This document shows, in pieces, positions 19,028 through 27,997 of a DNA stretch of 64,000 bases. Both the position numbers and the translations under genes were made by a program. Location of the stretch: positions 62,001 through 126,000 of the forward strand of contig JAJRWX010000009.1 of assembly GCA_024276605.1 (NCBI GenBank), in the 5' to 3' direction. Origin of the DNA: Planctomycetota bacterium. Lineage in GTDB: Bacteria; Planctomycetota; Phycisphaerae; UBA1845. A model generated the notes under the pieces. That model saw only the letters and a list, made by a program, of their open reading frames with translations. It was not told the DNA's origin and did not search any database. Within the stretch, counting starts at the first letter, position 1. Every line of letters begins with the position of its first letter.

Positions 19028-19266
19028 ACGTTGCCTCCACCTTGAGGGGAGTCAACACTTATCTGTTGGACATCATCCAACTCACCGGGCCAGCAATATT
19101 TAACGACAAGTGCCCATAAGATGCCGGCTGTCAATGAAATGCCGGCATGGTAGGCTAACCCGATGGGTATGAAGTTGAAAACCAACGTTTCGGAATTATC
19201 CCACCACCACCAATCATGGTGCAAGATAGCCAGTAGAATGATTGAACCGTAAATGATTTTTTTCAT
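19024..19266 (-). CDS. DUF3311-like small membrane protein, SSF partner
   Basis: The ATG at 19266 overlaps the flavoprotein stop as ATGA, giving 80 residues. It has two membrane segments (IIYGSIILLAILHH and AYHAGISLTAGILWALVVKY) with the middle phrase DNSETLVFNFIPIGLAYH, as in DUF3311 proteins. These small proteins are usually encoded directly before sodium/solute symporters, like YhdT with PanF, which is the case here: its own stop overlaps the symporter start. It is probably a membrane accessory subunit of the transporter. Function beyond this pairing is unknown. The cluster WWWWD near the N-terminus is striking but seems normal for this variant. Confidence 0.78.
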   Translation of the reverse strand: MKKIIYGSIILLAILHHDWWWWDNSETLVFNFIPIGLAYHAGISLTAGILWALVVKYCWPGELDDVQQISVDSPQGGGNV

Positions 19267-20525
19267 GTGATTTCCGTGCCCGTTTGCATACTGCTCGGCT
19301 GGGGGAGGGTAATCCATTGGCGCATCGTGTCAAACATCTGGGCTACCTCATCGTTGAATACATCACCGATGAGGATTCGTATCATGTGCTCACGATGCTG
19401 CGGGAAAGCGCCAAGAAATTTACTGAAGCTAAAATCGCGTTCGTAAAAAGCATGAACGAGTTGTCGGATCATGTGCATACCGTGTAACAATTCCGGCGCA
19501 AAGCTGCTTAGCTGCTTACCCGATAGATCTTGCGCGCATAATCCCTGATGTATGGCGTCCGCGGCCATCTCACCACCCTTTAGTGCCAACATCACGCCGG
19601 ACGAATAAACCGGGTCGATAAAACCGAAGGCATCCCCAACAAGCACCCAACCATCACCGGCTATGCGTTCGGCGCAATAGGAAAAATCCGTCGTGACAAA
19701 ACCCTTAGTGACGCGCTGTGCTTTTCTAAGCCTGCGTAAAATGCCCGGACATTTTTCGATTTCCTCGTCGAGCGTAACTAACGGGTCATGACCGCGGTCG
19801 GTGAACAGATAGGCCGGTGGCGCGACCACGCCAATACTGGTGACGTCGTCGCCGAGTGGAATATACCAGAACCAGCCATCGCGCTGCGGCATATGGATAA
19901 TAATGGTTGCACCACTGTTGCGACCCTCATCACGATAGGCACCCTTGTAATATGCATAAATAGCCGCATTTTTGAATTGTGGATCCGAGCGGCGGAGATC
20001 CAATTGCTTGGCCAGGATGGAGGCCATGCCGGATGCGTCCACCACAATTTTCGCAGATATATCCTCGATGCCCACGTCCGTACCTACGCGAACACCCACA
20101 GCTTTACTACCGTCGAATAGAACTTCCTTGACACGCGCGCCCTCACGCACATGCGCACCATGCGTTGCGGCATTGTCTAACATCATGCGATCGAACACAT
20201 CGCGTTCAACCTGCCAGGTCATCGAGCAAGCACGAGGATCACGATCCGTGAAATAAAATGGTTGAGAGTCCTTTCCGGACGTCGAGACAAACTGCACGCT
20301 TTCTTTGCGGGGGAAATCTGAAGCTTCGAGTTTTTCAAGCATGCCGAGTCTTTTGAAAGTCCAGTACGTTTGCGGCATGAGTGACTCGCCAATGTGAGGA
20401 CGAGGGAAATATGATTGCTCTAAGATGAGCGCGCTTCGACCATGTTGCGCCAGAATCGTCGCTGCCGTCGCACCGGCTGGACCGCCGCCGATGATCACAC
20501 AATCGTAATCGGTTTTTTGATTCAT
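19263..20525 (-). CDS. FAD-dependent oxidoreductase, flavin-halogenase/geranylgeranyl-reductase-like
   Basis: The 420-residue product starts at the ATG at 20525, two bases after the preceding stop. It opens with the dinucleotide-binding fold DCVIIGGGPAGATAATILAQ and the FAD motif LILEQSYFPRPHIGESL, where HIGESL is typical of flavin-dependent halogenases and geranylgeranyl reductases. WQVERDVFDRMMLDNA and the second FAD motif WVLVGDAFGFIDPVYSSGV follow. The phrase DGWFWYIPLGDD contains GWxWxIP, a hallmark of flavin-dependent halogenases, though related non-halogenating enzymes can carry it. It may halogenate, hydroxylate or reduce a small molecule. The neighbouring chorismate-lyase-like gene suggests an aromatic substrate (inference). 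A flavin reductase partner is not seen nearby. Confidence 0.82.
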   Translation of the reverse strand: MNQKTDYDCVIIGGGPAGATAATILAQHGRSALILEQSYFPRPHIGESLMPQTYWTFKRLGMLEKLEASDFPRKESVQFVSTSGKDSQPFYFTDRDPRACSMTWQVERDVFDRMMLDNAATHGAHVREGARVKEVLFDGSKAVGVRVGTDVGIEDISAKIVVDASGMASILAKQLDLRRSDPQFKNAAIYAYYKGAYRDEGRNSGATIIIHMPQRDGWFWYIPLGDDVTSIGVVAPPAYLFTDRGHDPLVTLDEEIEKCPGILRRLRKAQRVTKGFVTTDFSYCAERIAGDGWVLVGDAFGFIDPVYSSGVMLALKGGEMAADAIHQGLCAQDLSGKQLSSFAPELLHGMHMIRQLVHAFYERDFSFSKFLGAFPQHREHMIRILIGDVFNDEVAQMFDTMRQWITLPQPSSMQTGTEIT

Positions 20526-20527
20526 CG

Positions 20528-21136
20528 TTAAGCAGTACCGTGGCATGATGGGCTATCATCATGGGTTTGATCGACATTGATGACCACTTCAAGAAGTTCG
20601 ATGGCGGGTTGATGATGACAATAGATCATACCAATGCGGCCAAAGGTTTCTTGCGTTACCGGAGGTTCCATGTTTTTCCATATAACGGCACGAGGCGCAA
20701 ATCTGAGGAACCATCGAGGCTCGACGCGCCGGAGTACGTCGTGTTTTCTAAGAATATCACCAAGGGGGCGATGCTTGGCGAGTATCTCGTCGCGCACCGA
20801 TTTTGAAAGTACTTCAAGGTTAATACGGACAATACCATATTCAACGATGGTGTTGGTACTCGGCAATGTTAAGACAATTTCTCTGAAATAGTAGTGGTCA
20901 CACTGATGGTGTCGAAGTACGCATAGCGCGACAGGTTCTTTATGATAAGTTTGGAGCGTTGAGGTCATGTGATTTTCGTGAACCAGTAGTCCACGTTCTA
21001 CCGATGGCAAGGCTGTATCCTCAATAGACTCCATGCCGTCAAGACACAAGGGTAGATCGAAGAATGGTTGGGCAAGTAAAGACAGTGCAGACATGGCATT
21101 GTCACTATCCGTCATGTGGTCAGGTTGAGTATTCAC
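20528..21136 (-). CDS. Chorismate-lyase-like (DUF98) protein
   Basis: The 202-residue product begins at GTG 21136, overlapping the TAG of the radical SAM gene by one base, with AAGG upstream; ATG 21115 is an alternative. The central part is like the chorismate pyruvate-lyase/DUF98 fold: ALCVLRHHQCDHYYFREIVLTL, TIVEYGIVRINLEVLSKSVRDEI and then HRPLGDILRKHDV. The PLGDIL phrase after a helix is a feature of that family. A true chorismate lyase makes 4-hydroxybenzoate plus pyruvate. If so, this operon would start from chorismate. I cannot confirm active-site residues by eye; the remote similarity leaves other ligand-binding roles open. Confidence 0.62.
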   Translation of the reverse strand: MNTQPDHMTDSDNAMSALSLLAQPFFDLPLCLDGMESIEDTALPSVERGLLVHENHMTSTLQTYHKEPVALCVLRHHQCDHYYFREIVLTLPSTNTIVEYGIVRINLEVLSKSVRDEILAKHRPLGDILRKHDVLRRVEPRWFLRFAPRAVIWKNMEPPVTQETFGRIGMIYCHHQPAIELLEVVINVDQTHDDSPSCHGTA

Positions 21137-22446
21137 TAGCAGCCTTCGCTTTGGAATGCAGGTTCAAAAAATGCAGGCAATAGACCATCAACGCGAAGTA
21201 GACCTTGTCGAGAAAGATGCAAGTAATCGTCGGACGCTGATGCAAATCCCTTATCAATCAACGCGCTCACAACGTCAGCATAGACTTCCAACACCTCAAC
21301 ATCGAACTTTGTACGGAAATAAGCCGCATCGATGCAACCAAGTTTAAGCTGTAAAACAAGTTCACGAATCATGGCCTGGTGTAATGTCATAGGCAGCGCA
21401 CGTGATAGTGGAAGTTCGCCGGCTTGGAGCTTGCCGATGTAGTCCTCCCATGTGTTGACGTTTTGAAAATGAACACCCTGAAAGTGAGAAAACGAAGCGA
21501 CACCCATGCCAATCATATCCGCCCCGTGCCAAATGGAATCGCGATAGACAAAGTCCGAGCCGATCTTTGGTTTGACCAACGTATATCCGCTGGACACGAC
21601 ATACCCGGCCTCTTCAAAAGCATGAAAAGCATAGTCCGTCCATGCACGCTTGGTGGGCCAATCTGCGACGGGCGAAGCGGCACCCTTATGCTTCATGTCA
21701 TGCGAGATTGTCGTATTGGGTGGTAATTCCATTTGATAAATAGTGACACTATCAGGATCAAGTGCTACGGCTTTGTGGACCGTGTCCTGCCAGGTATCAG
21801 TCGTGTCGCCAACCATACCGGCGATGAGGTCTATGTTGATTTGATCGAATCCCACTTCGCGTGCCCAATCGTAAGCCTGAAAATTCTCAGGTGATTTATG
21901 TGCCCGGCCATTAAGCTCAAGCACTTGATCGTCGAAATGTTCGATACCCAAACTAAGGCGTGTTACGCCGATGGCTTTGATCGTCTTTAGTTTGCCTTTT
22001 TTGAGCGTGCCAGGCTCACATTCAAAAGTGACTTCGCGTGCTCTTTCCCAGGACCAGTGTTTAGCCATGCCATCGACAAGACGCTGCAACTGTGCTTCAC
22101 TCAAAAACGACGGAGTTCCGCCACCGAAGTAGACAAATTCGAAATGACGATCTTTCAGTCCGGATCGATCAGCGTATAGCGCCACTTCCCGCCCCAGAGC
22201 TTCGAGATAAGCCTCGACCTCGCCGGCGTTTTTGTCGGTGTAAATACGAAAATAACAAAATTTGCACCGCTTTCGACAGAATGGAATATGAATATACAAC
22301 CCAACGGGAGACTTATCATGTAAGGGTTTATCCAGCACGTCCATAGCTAAGGGGACATGCTTGGGCGACCACGCAGAGAACGGTGGATAATTAGCTACAA
22401 AGTAAGTGCCGACTTCAGTCTTATCGTTGAGAACATCTAAATCCAC
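21136..22446 (-). CDS. HemN/HemW-like radical SAM protein
   Basis: The 436-residue product has the HemN-family opening GLYIHIPFCRKRCKFCYF with the iron-sulfur cysteines 57, 61 and 64 (CxxxCxxC). It is followed by FVYFGGGTPSFLSEAQLQRL, VTFECEPGTL, RLSLGIEHFDDQVLELNGRAH and INIDLIAGMVGDTTDTW, and a C-terminal HemW-like region (REVLQ-type phrase RELVLQLKLG). It could be a coproporphyrinogen oxidase-like enzyme, a heme chaperone or a class C radical SAM methylase; position in this operon favours a specialised biosynthetic role. The start is GTG 22446; ATG 22344 is a shorter alternative. It heads a tightly coupled operon with the chorismate-lyase-like and flavoprotein genes. Confidence 0.85.
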   Translation of the reverse strand: MDLDVLNDKTEVGTYFVANYPPFSAWSPKHVPLAMDVLDKPLHDKSPVGLYIHIPFCRKRCKFCYFRIYTDKNAGEVEAYLEALGREVALYADRSGLKDRHFEFVYFGGGTPSFLSEAQLQRLVDGMAKHWSWERAREVTFECEPGTLKKGKLKTIKAIGVTRLSLGIEHFDDQVLELNGRAHKSPENFQAYDWAREVGFDQINIDLIAGMVGDTTDTWQDTVHKAVALDPDSVTIYQMELPPNTTISHDMKHKGAASPVADWPTKRAWTDYAFHAFEEAGYVVSSGYTLVKPKIGSDFVYRDSIWHGADMIGMGVASFSHFQGVHFQNVNTWEDYIGKLQAGELPLSRALPMTLHQAMIRELVLQLKLGCIDAAYFRTKFDVEVLEVYADVVSALIDKGFASASDDYLHLSRQGLLRVDGLLPAFFEPAFQSEGC

Positions 22447-22736
22447 AGGGTCGGCTCACTTATACAGTTATCTTTTCATCACCGTTTTTACAAAATATCG
22501 AGCCGCTGACTCGCTGATGCTATCCGTAGGCAAGTTCTTTTTTTCTTGCAGAGTAGAGTATATCGTCTGGGGGATGCGACTCAATGTCATATGTTGTGCG
22601 CCAACATAATGAAACGTAGCTGTTACATGCACCATACGTGAATGTCTTTAGCGCAAGCTCTATTTAACCGTAGCATCATTTTGCATGTTTTTCACGGTGG
22701 TTATCGTTTCCACACCACGCTTGACTATTAAACGCA
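22447..22736. other. Intergenic between two minus-strand operons
   Basis: The 290-bp gap separates the iron alcohol dehydrogenase stop from the radical SAM start. It contains one copy of the GCAAGCTCTATTT motif (22653-22665). It should hold the promoter of the radical SAM operon. I saw no clear -35/-10 pair and no gene. Confidence 0.4.
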
Positions 22737-23888
22737 TTAGAAGGCAGATTCGTAGATTTCCAGAAGTTCCGCCTCGCCCACTGGTCGCGGATTAAAACGC
22801 GCAGTCCACTGTTTGTTAGCCAGAACGGACAATGCCGGTAACGCGGCATGGTCTATGCCGCAATCGTGTAAACATGTCGGCCATCCGCTGGATGTCAAAA
22901 AGCTTGATAATTGTTGCGCGAGCGCTATCGGATCTGACACGAGGTCCGCATAGACATTATCTCCATTAGCACAATTAAACCGCACCACATGCGGAAGAAG
23001 CATGCCTACGGCTTGACCATGTACCATATCGCAATGGGATGTTAACGGATTAGCACACGCATGGGCTGCCCCTAACATAGATTGCTCGATGGCTGCACCG
23101 GCTAGATGGGCACCGAGCAACATCTTCGCCCGTGCATGGTCATCATCCGGTGAAGAAATCATGGTTTCATAAGCAGTGGATAGCAGCGACCAACTGCACT
23201 GGGACAATTCGCGTGATACATCATTGCGTTTGGTAGTACCTGCGGTTTCGACGGCATGGGCCATGGCATCGATACCGGCAGCAGCGGCTACTGCAGCCGG
23301 TTGACTGCGCGTGAGTTGAGGATCGAGGATGGTCAGTCTCGGTCTTAGTCCGCCATGTTGAGGTAAACGACGATCACCGCATACCATCTTTTGTCTCGTT
23401 ATCACATCACTAATCAACGCAAATGACTGCGCTTCGCTTCCGGTTCCAGCGGTGGTAGGTACGAGAATCATTGGGAGCAATGCTTTTGTGGCTTTTCCTT
23501 CTCCCCAATAATCTGCGATTTCACCACCACACGAAAGAATAAGATTGATTCCCTTGGCGCAGTCCATGGCGCTGCCGCCGCCAAGACCGACGATAAAATC
23601 AATCGGATGTTGACGTGCTAGCATGACGCCGGCAGCTACATTGTCGGTAGTAGGATTCTCCTGCGTGCCATCAAATAAAAAGACATCCACCCCGGCATCC
23701 AGTAAAGATTGTCTTGCACGATCAGCGTAACCGGCGCTTACAATGCCAGGGTCGGTCACTAATAGGACACAACCCGCCTCCTCATCGCGTGCGCTACAAC
23801 CCAAATCGTCCAACAGACCAGGCCCGAAAAGGATGCGCACAGGTGAGTGTGCAAGGATCGCAGGGAGCGTGAATACATCCTCCATCAT
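22737..23888 (-). CDS. Iron-containing alcohol dehydrogenase
   Basis: The start is the ATG at 23888, which overlaps the preceding TGA (ATGATGG); an upstream extension is an artefact of the open frame. The 383-residue product has the Fe-ADH pattern: ILFGPGLLDDLG, VTDPGIVSAG, FLFDGTQENPTTDNV, the NAD motif IVGLGGGSAMDCAKGI and VPTTAGTGSEAQSFA. Metal-ligand regions GIDAMAHAVET, GAAHACANPLTSHCDMVHGQAVGMLLPHV follow. It should interconvert an aldehyde and an alcohol with NAD(P)H in the cytoplasm. It is the last gene of an operon with an acyl-adenylating protein and an ALDH-like reductase, so the likely direction is reduction of the aldehyde they make (inference). Confidence 0.9.
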   Translation of the reverse strand: MMEDVFTLPAILAHSPVRILFGPGLLDDLGCSARDEEAGCVLLVTDPGIVSAGYADRARQSLLDAGVDVFLFDGTQENPTTDNVAAGVMLARQHPIDFIVGLGGGSAMDCAKGINLILSCGGEIADYWGEGKATKALLPMILVPTTAGTGSEAQSFALISDVITRQKMVCGDRRLPQHGGLRPRLTILDPQLTRSQPAAVAAAAGIDAMAHAVETAGTTKRNDVSRELSQCSWSLLSTAYETMISSPDDDHARAKMLLGAHLAGAAIEQSMLGAAHACANPLTSHCDMVHGQAVGMLLPHVVRFNCANGDNVYADLVSDPIALAQQLSSFLTSSGWPTCLHDCGIDHAALPALSVLANKQWTARFNPRPVGEAELLEIYESAF

Positions 23889-25306
23889 GCCGCAGACTCG
23901 GTTTGAAATGCGCGTTGACGATACAGATGCTCGAACAGATTGCCTTCGTGAGGCTGGTCCCAGCTTAGCTGATACGTAGGAATCGCGCCGATGTTCAAGC
24001 GATCGATATAAGCGCAGGCCATCAGAGATTTCTTTAATGCAGCATCGTTTGTGATGGCGGTGGCGATAAGTGTTGAGCCTATAGCTGAAGGTATTTGATC
24101 GACCGGACATTCGACAACAGCCGCATAAGGGAAGAGGAATTCCCGGTTGGATAGTGGATGATCACGTTCGTCGCAGGAAATAATCGTCGGTAGCAGATAC
24201 GCGCATTGACCGATGTACGTGAGTCTCTCTGACCCGCGATGCATTAGGGTAAGGTCGGTGGCCCCATCGATTTTCAAATCGTTATCGATCGCTGCACAGA
24301 TTTGTTCAGCTACGGCGGCATTCGCAAATGCGGCGAGTTGAGCCTCCGGATCATCCGCAGCTAGTGCTCGGATCGGGGCTAGCTTTTTCGCCAGGGCATC
24401 AGCGATGTCTTGGCCATGCCTTGGCGTCCAAACGCCGGATGCATTGATACACGATCGACCGCCATTGGCTGTGATGGATGCCGCGATCATGTCAATGTAC
24501 TTCTCCCATTCATCCACCGTATCTTCACCAAAAATAATTTTGCTAAAACCAGGCCCGTGAACTTCCACACGCGGATCATCTTTGTATGGATCAGTCGTGG
24601 CTGAGCCGCCGAAGAGCATGGATCGATCCACATGGCGGAGTAATTCACCGGCACCGGCGTGATCGGTTGGATAGAAGCCGAATGCCTCCTTCGGAACTCC
24701 CGCTTCGATAAAGGCCTGAATGATACGATAAGGGGTCCAAGGCTCTTCTCGTCCGGGTTTGAGCATAATGGGAGCTTTGAGCGCGATAGCGGGCACCCAC
24801 AAGGAATGTACGCCGGGTGAGTTACTCGGCAACACGGCCCCGAATACGCGACCATCTCTAAAGAAGCTCAACGTACCACCGGCGCAGTGGCCATGACCCA
24901 TGTCAAGAATGGATAAATCAAAACCACGTGTCAAACCTCGGATGACCGTTTCGATTTGACTTAGAATGTTGTAAATTTTGGATGCATTGTGGCGACAGTA
25001 AGTGATCGGCATACCCGTCGTTGCAGAGAGTTGATTCACATAATCGTCGAACGATTGTTTCGTATCACCAAGCGGCAGTGACGCGGTCATAAATAATTCA
25101 GCGGCATGGCGAGACATTTCCATAAGCTCAGCCACGCTGAATCCTTCTAGCACATCATCAGCCAAGCGGTTAATATCGCGCCCGATGATCCCGCTGTTGA
25201 CCTGGCTAACCAAAGCGACAGGCTGACCGGTGGCGTGGTGAAGTATCTCTGTTTTTGCGATACTTTCGTAAGGCTGACCAAGGCGCAGCGCGGGGATATG
25301 CAACAT
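23885..25306 (-). CDS. Aldehyde dehydrogenase superfamily, acyl-CoA reductase (LuxC)-like
   Basis: The start is ATG 25306 with GAGGGGGT five bases upstream; it shares one base with the preceding stop (TGATG). The 473-residue product has an ALDH core: VFGAVLPSNSPGVHSLWVPAIALKAPIMLKPG, the strand LFGGSATTDPY (residues 231-241) and the active-site Cys in NGGRSCINASGVW (Cys296). The usual general-base Glu segment is replaced by VHGPGFSKIIFG. This, with the length and the adenylating neighbour, fits an acyl-CoA or acyl-protein reductase such as LuxC better than an oxidising ALDH. It would turn an activated acid into an aldehyde. Substrate (fatty or aromatic) is not determined. Confidence 0.82.
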   Translation of the reverse strand: MLHIPALRLGQPYESIAKTEILHHATGQPVALVSQVNSGIIGRDINRLADDVLEGFSVAELMEMSRHAAELFMTASLPLGDTKQSFDDYVNQLSATTGMPITYCRHNASKIYNILSQIETVIRGLTRGFDLSILDMGHGHCAGGTLSFFRDGRVFGAVLPSNSPGVHSLWVPAIALKAPIMLKPGREEPWTPYRIIQAFIEAGVPKEAFGFYPTDHAGAGELLRHVDRSMLFGGSATTDPYKDDPRVEVHGPGFSKIIFGEDTVDEWEKYIDMIAASITANGGRSCINASGVWTPRHGQDIADALAKKLAPIRALAADDPEAQLAAFANAAVAEQICAAIDNDLKIDGATDLTLMHRGSERLTYIGQCAYLLPTIISCDERDHPLSNREFLFPYAAVVECPVDQIPSAIGSTLIATAITNDAALKKSLMACAYIDRLNIGAIPTYQLSWDQPHEGNLFEHLYRQRAFQTESAA

Positions 25307-26412
25307 CAATAGACCCCCTCGACGATGGGCGTGGCAAAACCAGAAAACGGGCGCACGTCTCCGATGCCATCCCAAGGGTAGGCGTCGCATGGCGCATGGC
25401 GAATGCCTTCGTCGCGTTCTAAAAATCGTGGCATGAAAAATTCTTTGGTTAGTGTAGTGAGGCGGGCACGCCCCGTATCACCATAATCGACTACGCGATC
25501 GGTTTGATCTGGATCGACAACTTCGATCATCGCGCGCGGCGACGGCGGATAATAGATGACGCTATAATGGTCGGCTGGATCAAAGGGCTTATGACAGGCT
25601 AAACCCATCAGCGTGTTGCCGTAGGTCGGCACGAAATCGATCGATCCCTCCAGCAATTCCTCGCGTGCGAAGCGATGGAACTGGGCTGTTAATTGCGTGC
25701 CGCCGCAAAAGACACCCTTGATGCCCAACTTCTTGAGCGACACCCGTTCGCACAAGGCTTCGAGCAATTTCGGTGTCGTGAAAATGCATTGAATGTTGTC
25801 ATGGGCACGAAGCAAGGTCAATCCTTGGTTGATGACGTGATCCTTGTATTCGTGCATCAAGGTCATGCGATTTGACTTGACGAGCTTGGTTACCCAGCGC
25901 GGATCAAGATCGATACTAAAGCAAATGCCACCGCGAAATTGACAAAGATGTTCTACCGCAAGACGCAATCGTCGCGGACCACTGGGACCGAGCATGAGCC
26001 AGTCTGCGCCTTGGGGAAAGGCATCATCTGAAAGTGTGCCGCTAAAAAGTTCGTAATCGATTTTGAAATCTTCGATGTTGATGCGCGCTTTGGGACGCCC
26101 CGTACTGCCGCCGGTCTCAAATACATAAACCGGCTTACCGGCGCAACCCTTGGGAATCCATCGTCGAATGTCGCCTTCGCGCAGCCACTGGTCTTGAAAA
26201 TTATCGAACTTATCGAGATCATCGTAGCTCTTAATCCGCTCTCGTGGATCCCAGTCCAATGTGGCTGCATAGTCCGACCAGAATGGGCATCCGGTTTGGG
26301 GATCAAAATGCCACGCGATGATCTCGCGCGTGTGCTCATCCAGGCGCTGTTTTGCTTCGGTGATACGCTGCTGTTGGGAAGACCCTGTTGAGGCTATCGA
26401 AGATGGAGTCAC
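25306..26412 (-). CDS. Acyl-adenylating protein, LuxE/phenylacetate-CoA-ligase-like
   Basis: The 368-residue product begins at GTG 26412 with AAGGAA eight bases upstream. It has the adenylation P-loop-like motif VFETGGSTGRPKARI (about 97-111), then DWLMLGPSGPRRLRLAVEHL, a second region IKGVFCGGTQLTAQFHRFAREEL, TYGNTLMGLA, and the C-terminal VVDYGDTGRARL, which corresponds to the YxTGD motif of the family. The protein lacks the long C-terminal lid of standard CoA ligases, as does LuxE. It probably activates a carboxylic acid as acyl-AMP and passes it on to a thiol or to the ALDH-like reductase encoded next. It is the first gene of the three-gene acid-to-alcohol operon. Confidence 0.8.
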   Translation of the reverse strand: MTPSSIASTGSSQQQRITEAKQRLDEHTREIIAWHFDPQTGCPFWSDYAATLDWDPRERIKSYDDLDKFDNFQDQWLREGDIRRWIPKGCAGKPVYVFETGGSTGRPKARINIEDFKIDYELFSGTLSDDAFPQGADWLMLGPSGPRRLRLAVEHLCQFRGGICFSIDLDPRWVTKLVKSNRMTLMHEYKDHVINQGLTLLRAHDNIQCIFTTPKLLEALCERVSLKKLGIKGVFCGGTQLTAQFHRFAREELLEGSIDFVPTYGNTLMGLACHKPFDPADHYSVIYYPPSPRAMIEVVDPDQTDRVVDYGDTGRARLTTLTKEFFMPRFLERDEGIRHAPCDAYPWDGIGDVRPFSGFATPIVEGVY

Positions 26413-26489
26413 GACAACGTTCCTTATCTAATCAAAAAGCGCAATATCATGGCATGGCCGTATCACGGACTTTACCATCTACCACGCAA

Positions 26490-27968
26490 CTATGGTTTTT
26501 TCTCAAACGCAAACAACGTATTGCGATTGCTGACGTAGAGTACGCCGTTGGCTGCAACGGGCGTCGTGTACACGGAATTGCCCGTATCGTTGACAGCAAT
26601 TTTTTTCATTTCCTTACCGTGTTTGAGTACGACGATTTCGCCATCTTCCGTTCCCAACATCACCTTACCGTCCACCACAAAGGGTGAGCCCCAGATAGCT
26701 GACATCGTGTCATATTTCCAATACTGCTTGCCGGTTTTTTCATCCAGGCAATAGAGGAACCCGCTCAGGTCGGCTGCATATACCAAACCATCAGCCACCG
26801 CGACGGAGGACATGGTGCGGTGGAAATCATCACCACCTATGTGCCAGACACGACCGGTCTGTGTTATGTCTCCGCGCTTGGTGGCATCTATACTAAATAA
26901 GTGTCCGGGGCCTTCGCCGTGTTCGGGGTCTTGTCCCACAGCTAAGAAAACTTTGTTATCCTGAATGACAGGCGTAGCGATGATATTGTTCTTCGTACCG
27001 CGCCCACCGAGAATCCATTTTGCATCCGGGGGATTCAGATTGAACTTCCATAGGAGCTTGCCGGTCTTCGCCTCGTAGGAATAACACCATCCATCTCCGC
27101 CTGAAAAAATCGCCTGGGCTGTCCCGTCGATGACACCATAAGCTGGAGATGACCACTGCCCATGCAGCACCTTATCCGCCGGATGTCCTGCCTCCCAGAC
27201 AATCTTGCCGGTGCGTTTATCAACAGCTAAAAAATCCGGGGCGTCCGGCACGGGCATATTGAGGTGTCCCTCATCTACGCCGTTGGAAGTCGATACAAAG
27301 ATGAGATTGCCTGCACCAACCGGAGAACTGGTAGCCAAGTTGTGCGGAAACACCTCCAACTCATCGAACATATCTAGAATCCATACGATGTCACCGTCCT
27401 GCTTATCTTTGTATTTTTCATCTTTGTAAGGGCCATCGTTTTCACCATCGAGGAAACCGTTCAGATCGGCGCAAACCAGTTCGCAACGGTTGCTGACGTA
27501 ATATAGTCGATCCCCTTCCACCCAAGGCGCAGAACAAATCCCCTGCTCCGGCCAATCGTTGACGCGCCCGGTAGGTAACTTGTCGTGTGTTAGTTGCCAT
27601 AGAAATTTGCCGGTCTTTTCTTCGACGCAAACAATCACGCCCTTATCACCCTTAATACCGGGTCGGAGGTACCCTCGATTGTTGGAACCCACTAAAATTT
27701 TTCCCTGGGCGACAACAGGATTGCCATAAGTTTGTGAACCTAACTTGGATTTCCACTTGAGGTTCATGCCGGTCTTGATATTCCACTTGCCGACAATACC
27801 GGTTTCTCCCGAAACCATGTTGCGATCCGGCGTGCCACCCCACATTTTCCAGTCGCCTCGATGGGCTTTGGACAGGGGTTCAGCCTGGGTGAATGTTGTC
27901 ATGCATAATGCAAAGATCAATGCAGACAACGTAACACATACGTTTCGGGTGGAAGAAGTTTTATTCAT
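26490..27968 (-). CDS. Exported PQQ-like beta-propeller protein
   Basis: The frame opens at 28070 inside the end of the preceding gene, but the ATG at 27968 gives the signal peptide (TLSALIFALCMTTFTQA). The mature protein of about 470 residues starts with WKMWGGTPDRNMVSGETG and has propeller blades: CVEEKTGKFLWQL, AVDKRTGKIVWEA, SYEAKTGKLLWKF and CLDEKTGKQYWKY. The phrases GDGWCYSYEAKTGKLLWKFNLNP and FSIDATKRGDITQTGRVW are characteristic of a planctomycete propeller type. No dehydrogenase catalytic residues or haem motif were seen. It follows another propeller gene by about 95 bp and precedes the acid-to-alcohol operon by about 78 bp. Role unknown. Confidence 0.84.
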   Translation of the reverse strand: MNKTSSTRNVCVTLSALIFALCMTTFTQAEPLSKAHRGDWKMWGGTPDRNMVSGETGIVGKWNIKTGMNLKWKSKLGSQTYGNPVVAQGKILVGSNNRGYLRPGIKGDKGVIVCVEEKTGKFLWQLTHDKLPTGRVNDWPEQGICSAPWVEGDRLYYVSNRCELVCADLNGFLDGENDGPYKDEKYKDKQDGDIVWILDMFDELEVFPHNLATSSPVGAGNLIFVSTSNGVDEGHLNMPVPDAPDFLAVDKRTGKIVWEAGHPADKVLHGQWSSPAYGVIDGTAQAIFSGGDGWCYSYEAKTGKLLWKFNLNPPDAKWILGGRGTKNNIIATPVIQDNKVFLAVGQDPEHGEGPGHLFSIDATKRGDITQTGRVWHIGGDDFHRTMSSVAVADGLVYAADLSGFLYCLDEKTGKQYWKYDTMSAIWGSPFVVDGKVMLGTEDGEIVVLKHGKEMKKIAVNDTGNSVYTTPVAANGVLYVSNRNTLFAFEKKP

Positions 27969-27997
27969 ATTTTCGCTTTCATTCATTACCATAACAC

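Noticed and set aside
22737-24110. Iron ADH with a 74-residue N-terminal extension
   Set aside because: The extension overlaps the upstream ALDH-like gene in another frame, and the ATG at 23888 overlaps its stop. The longer frame is fortuitous.
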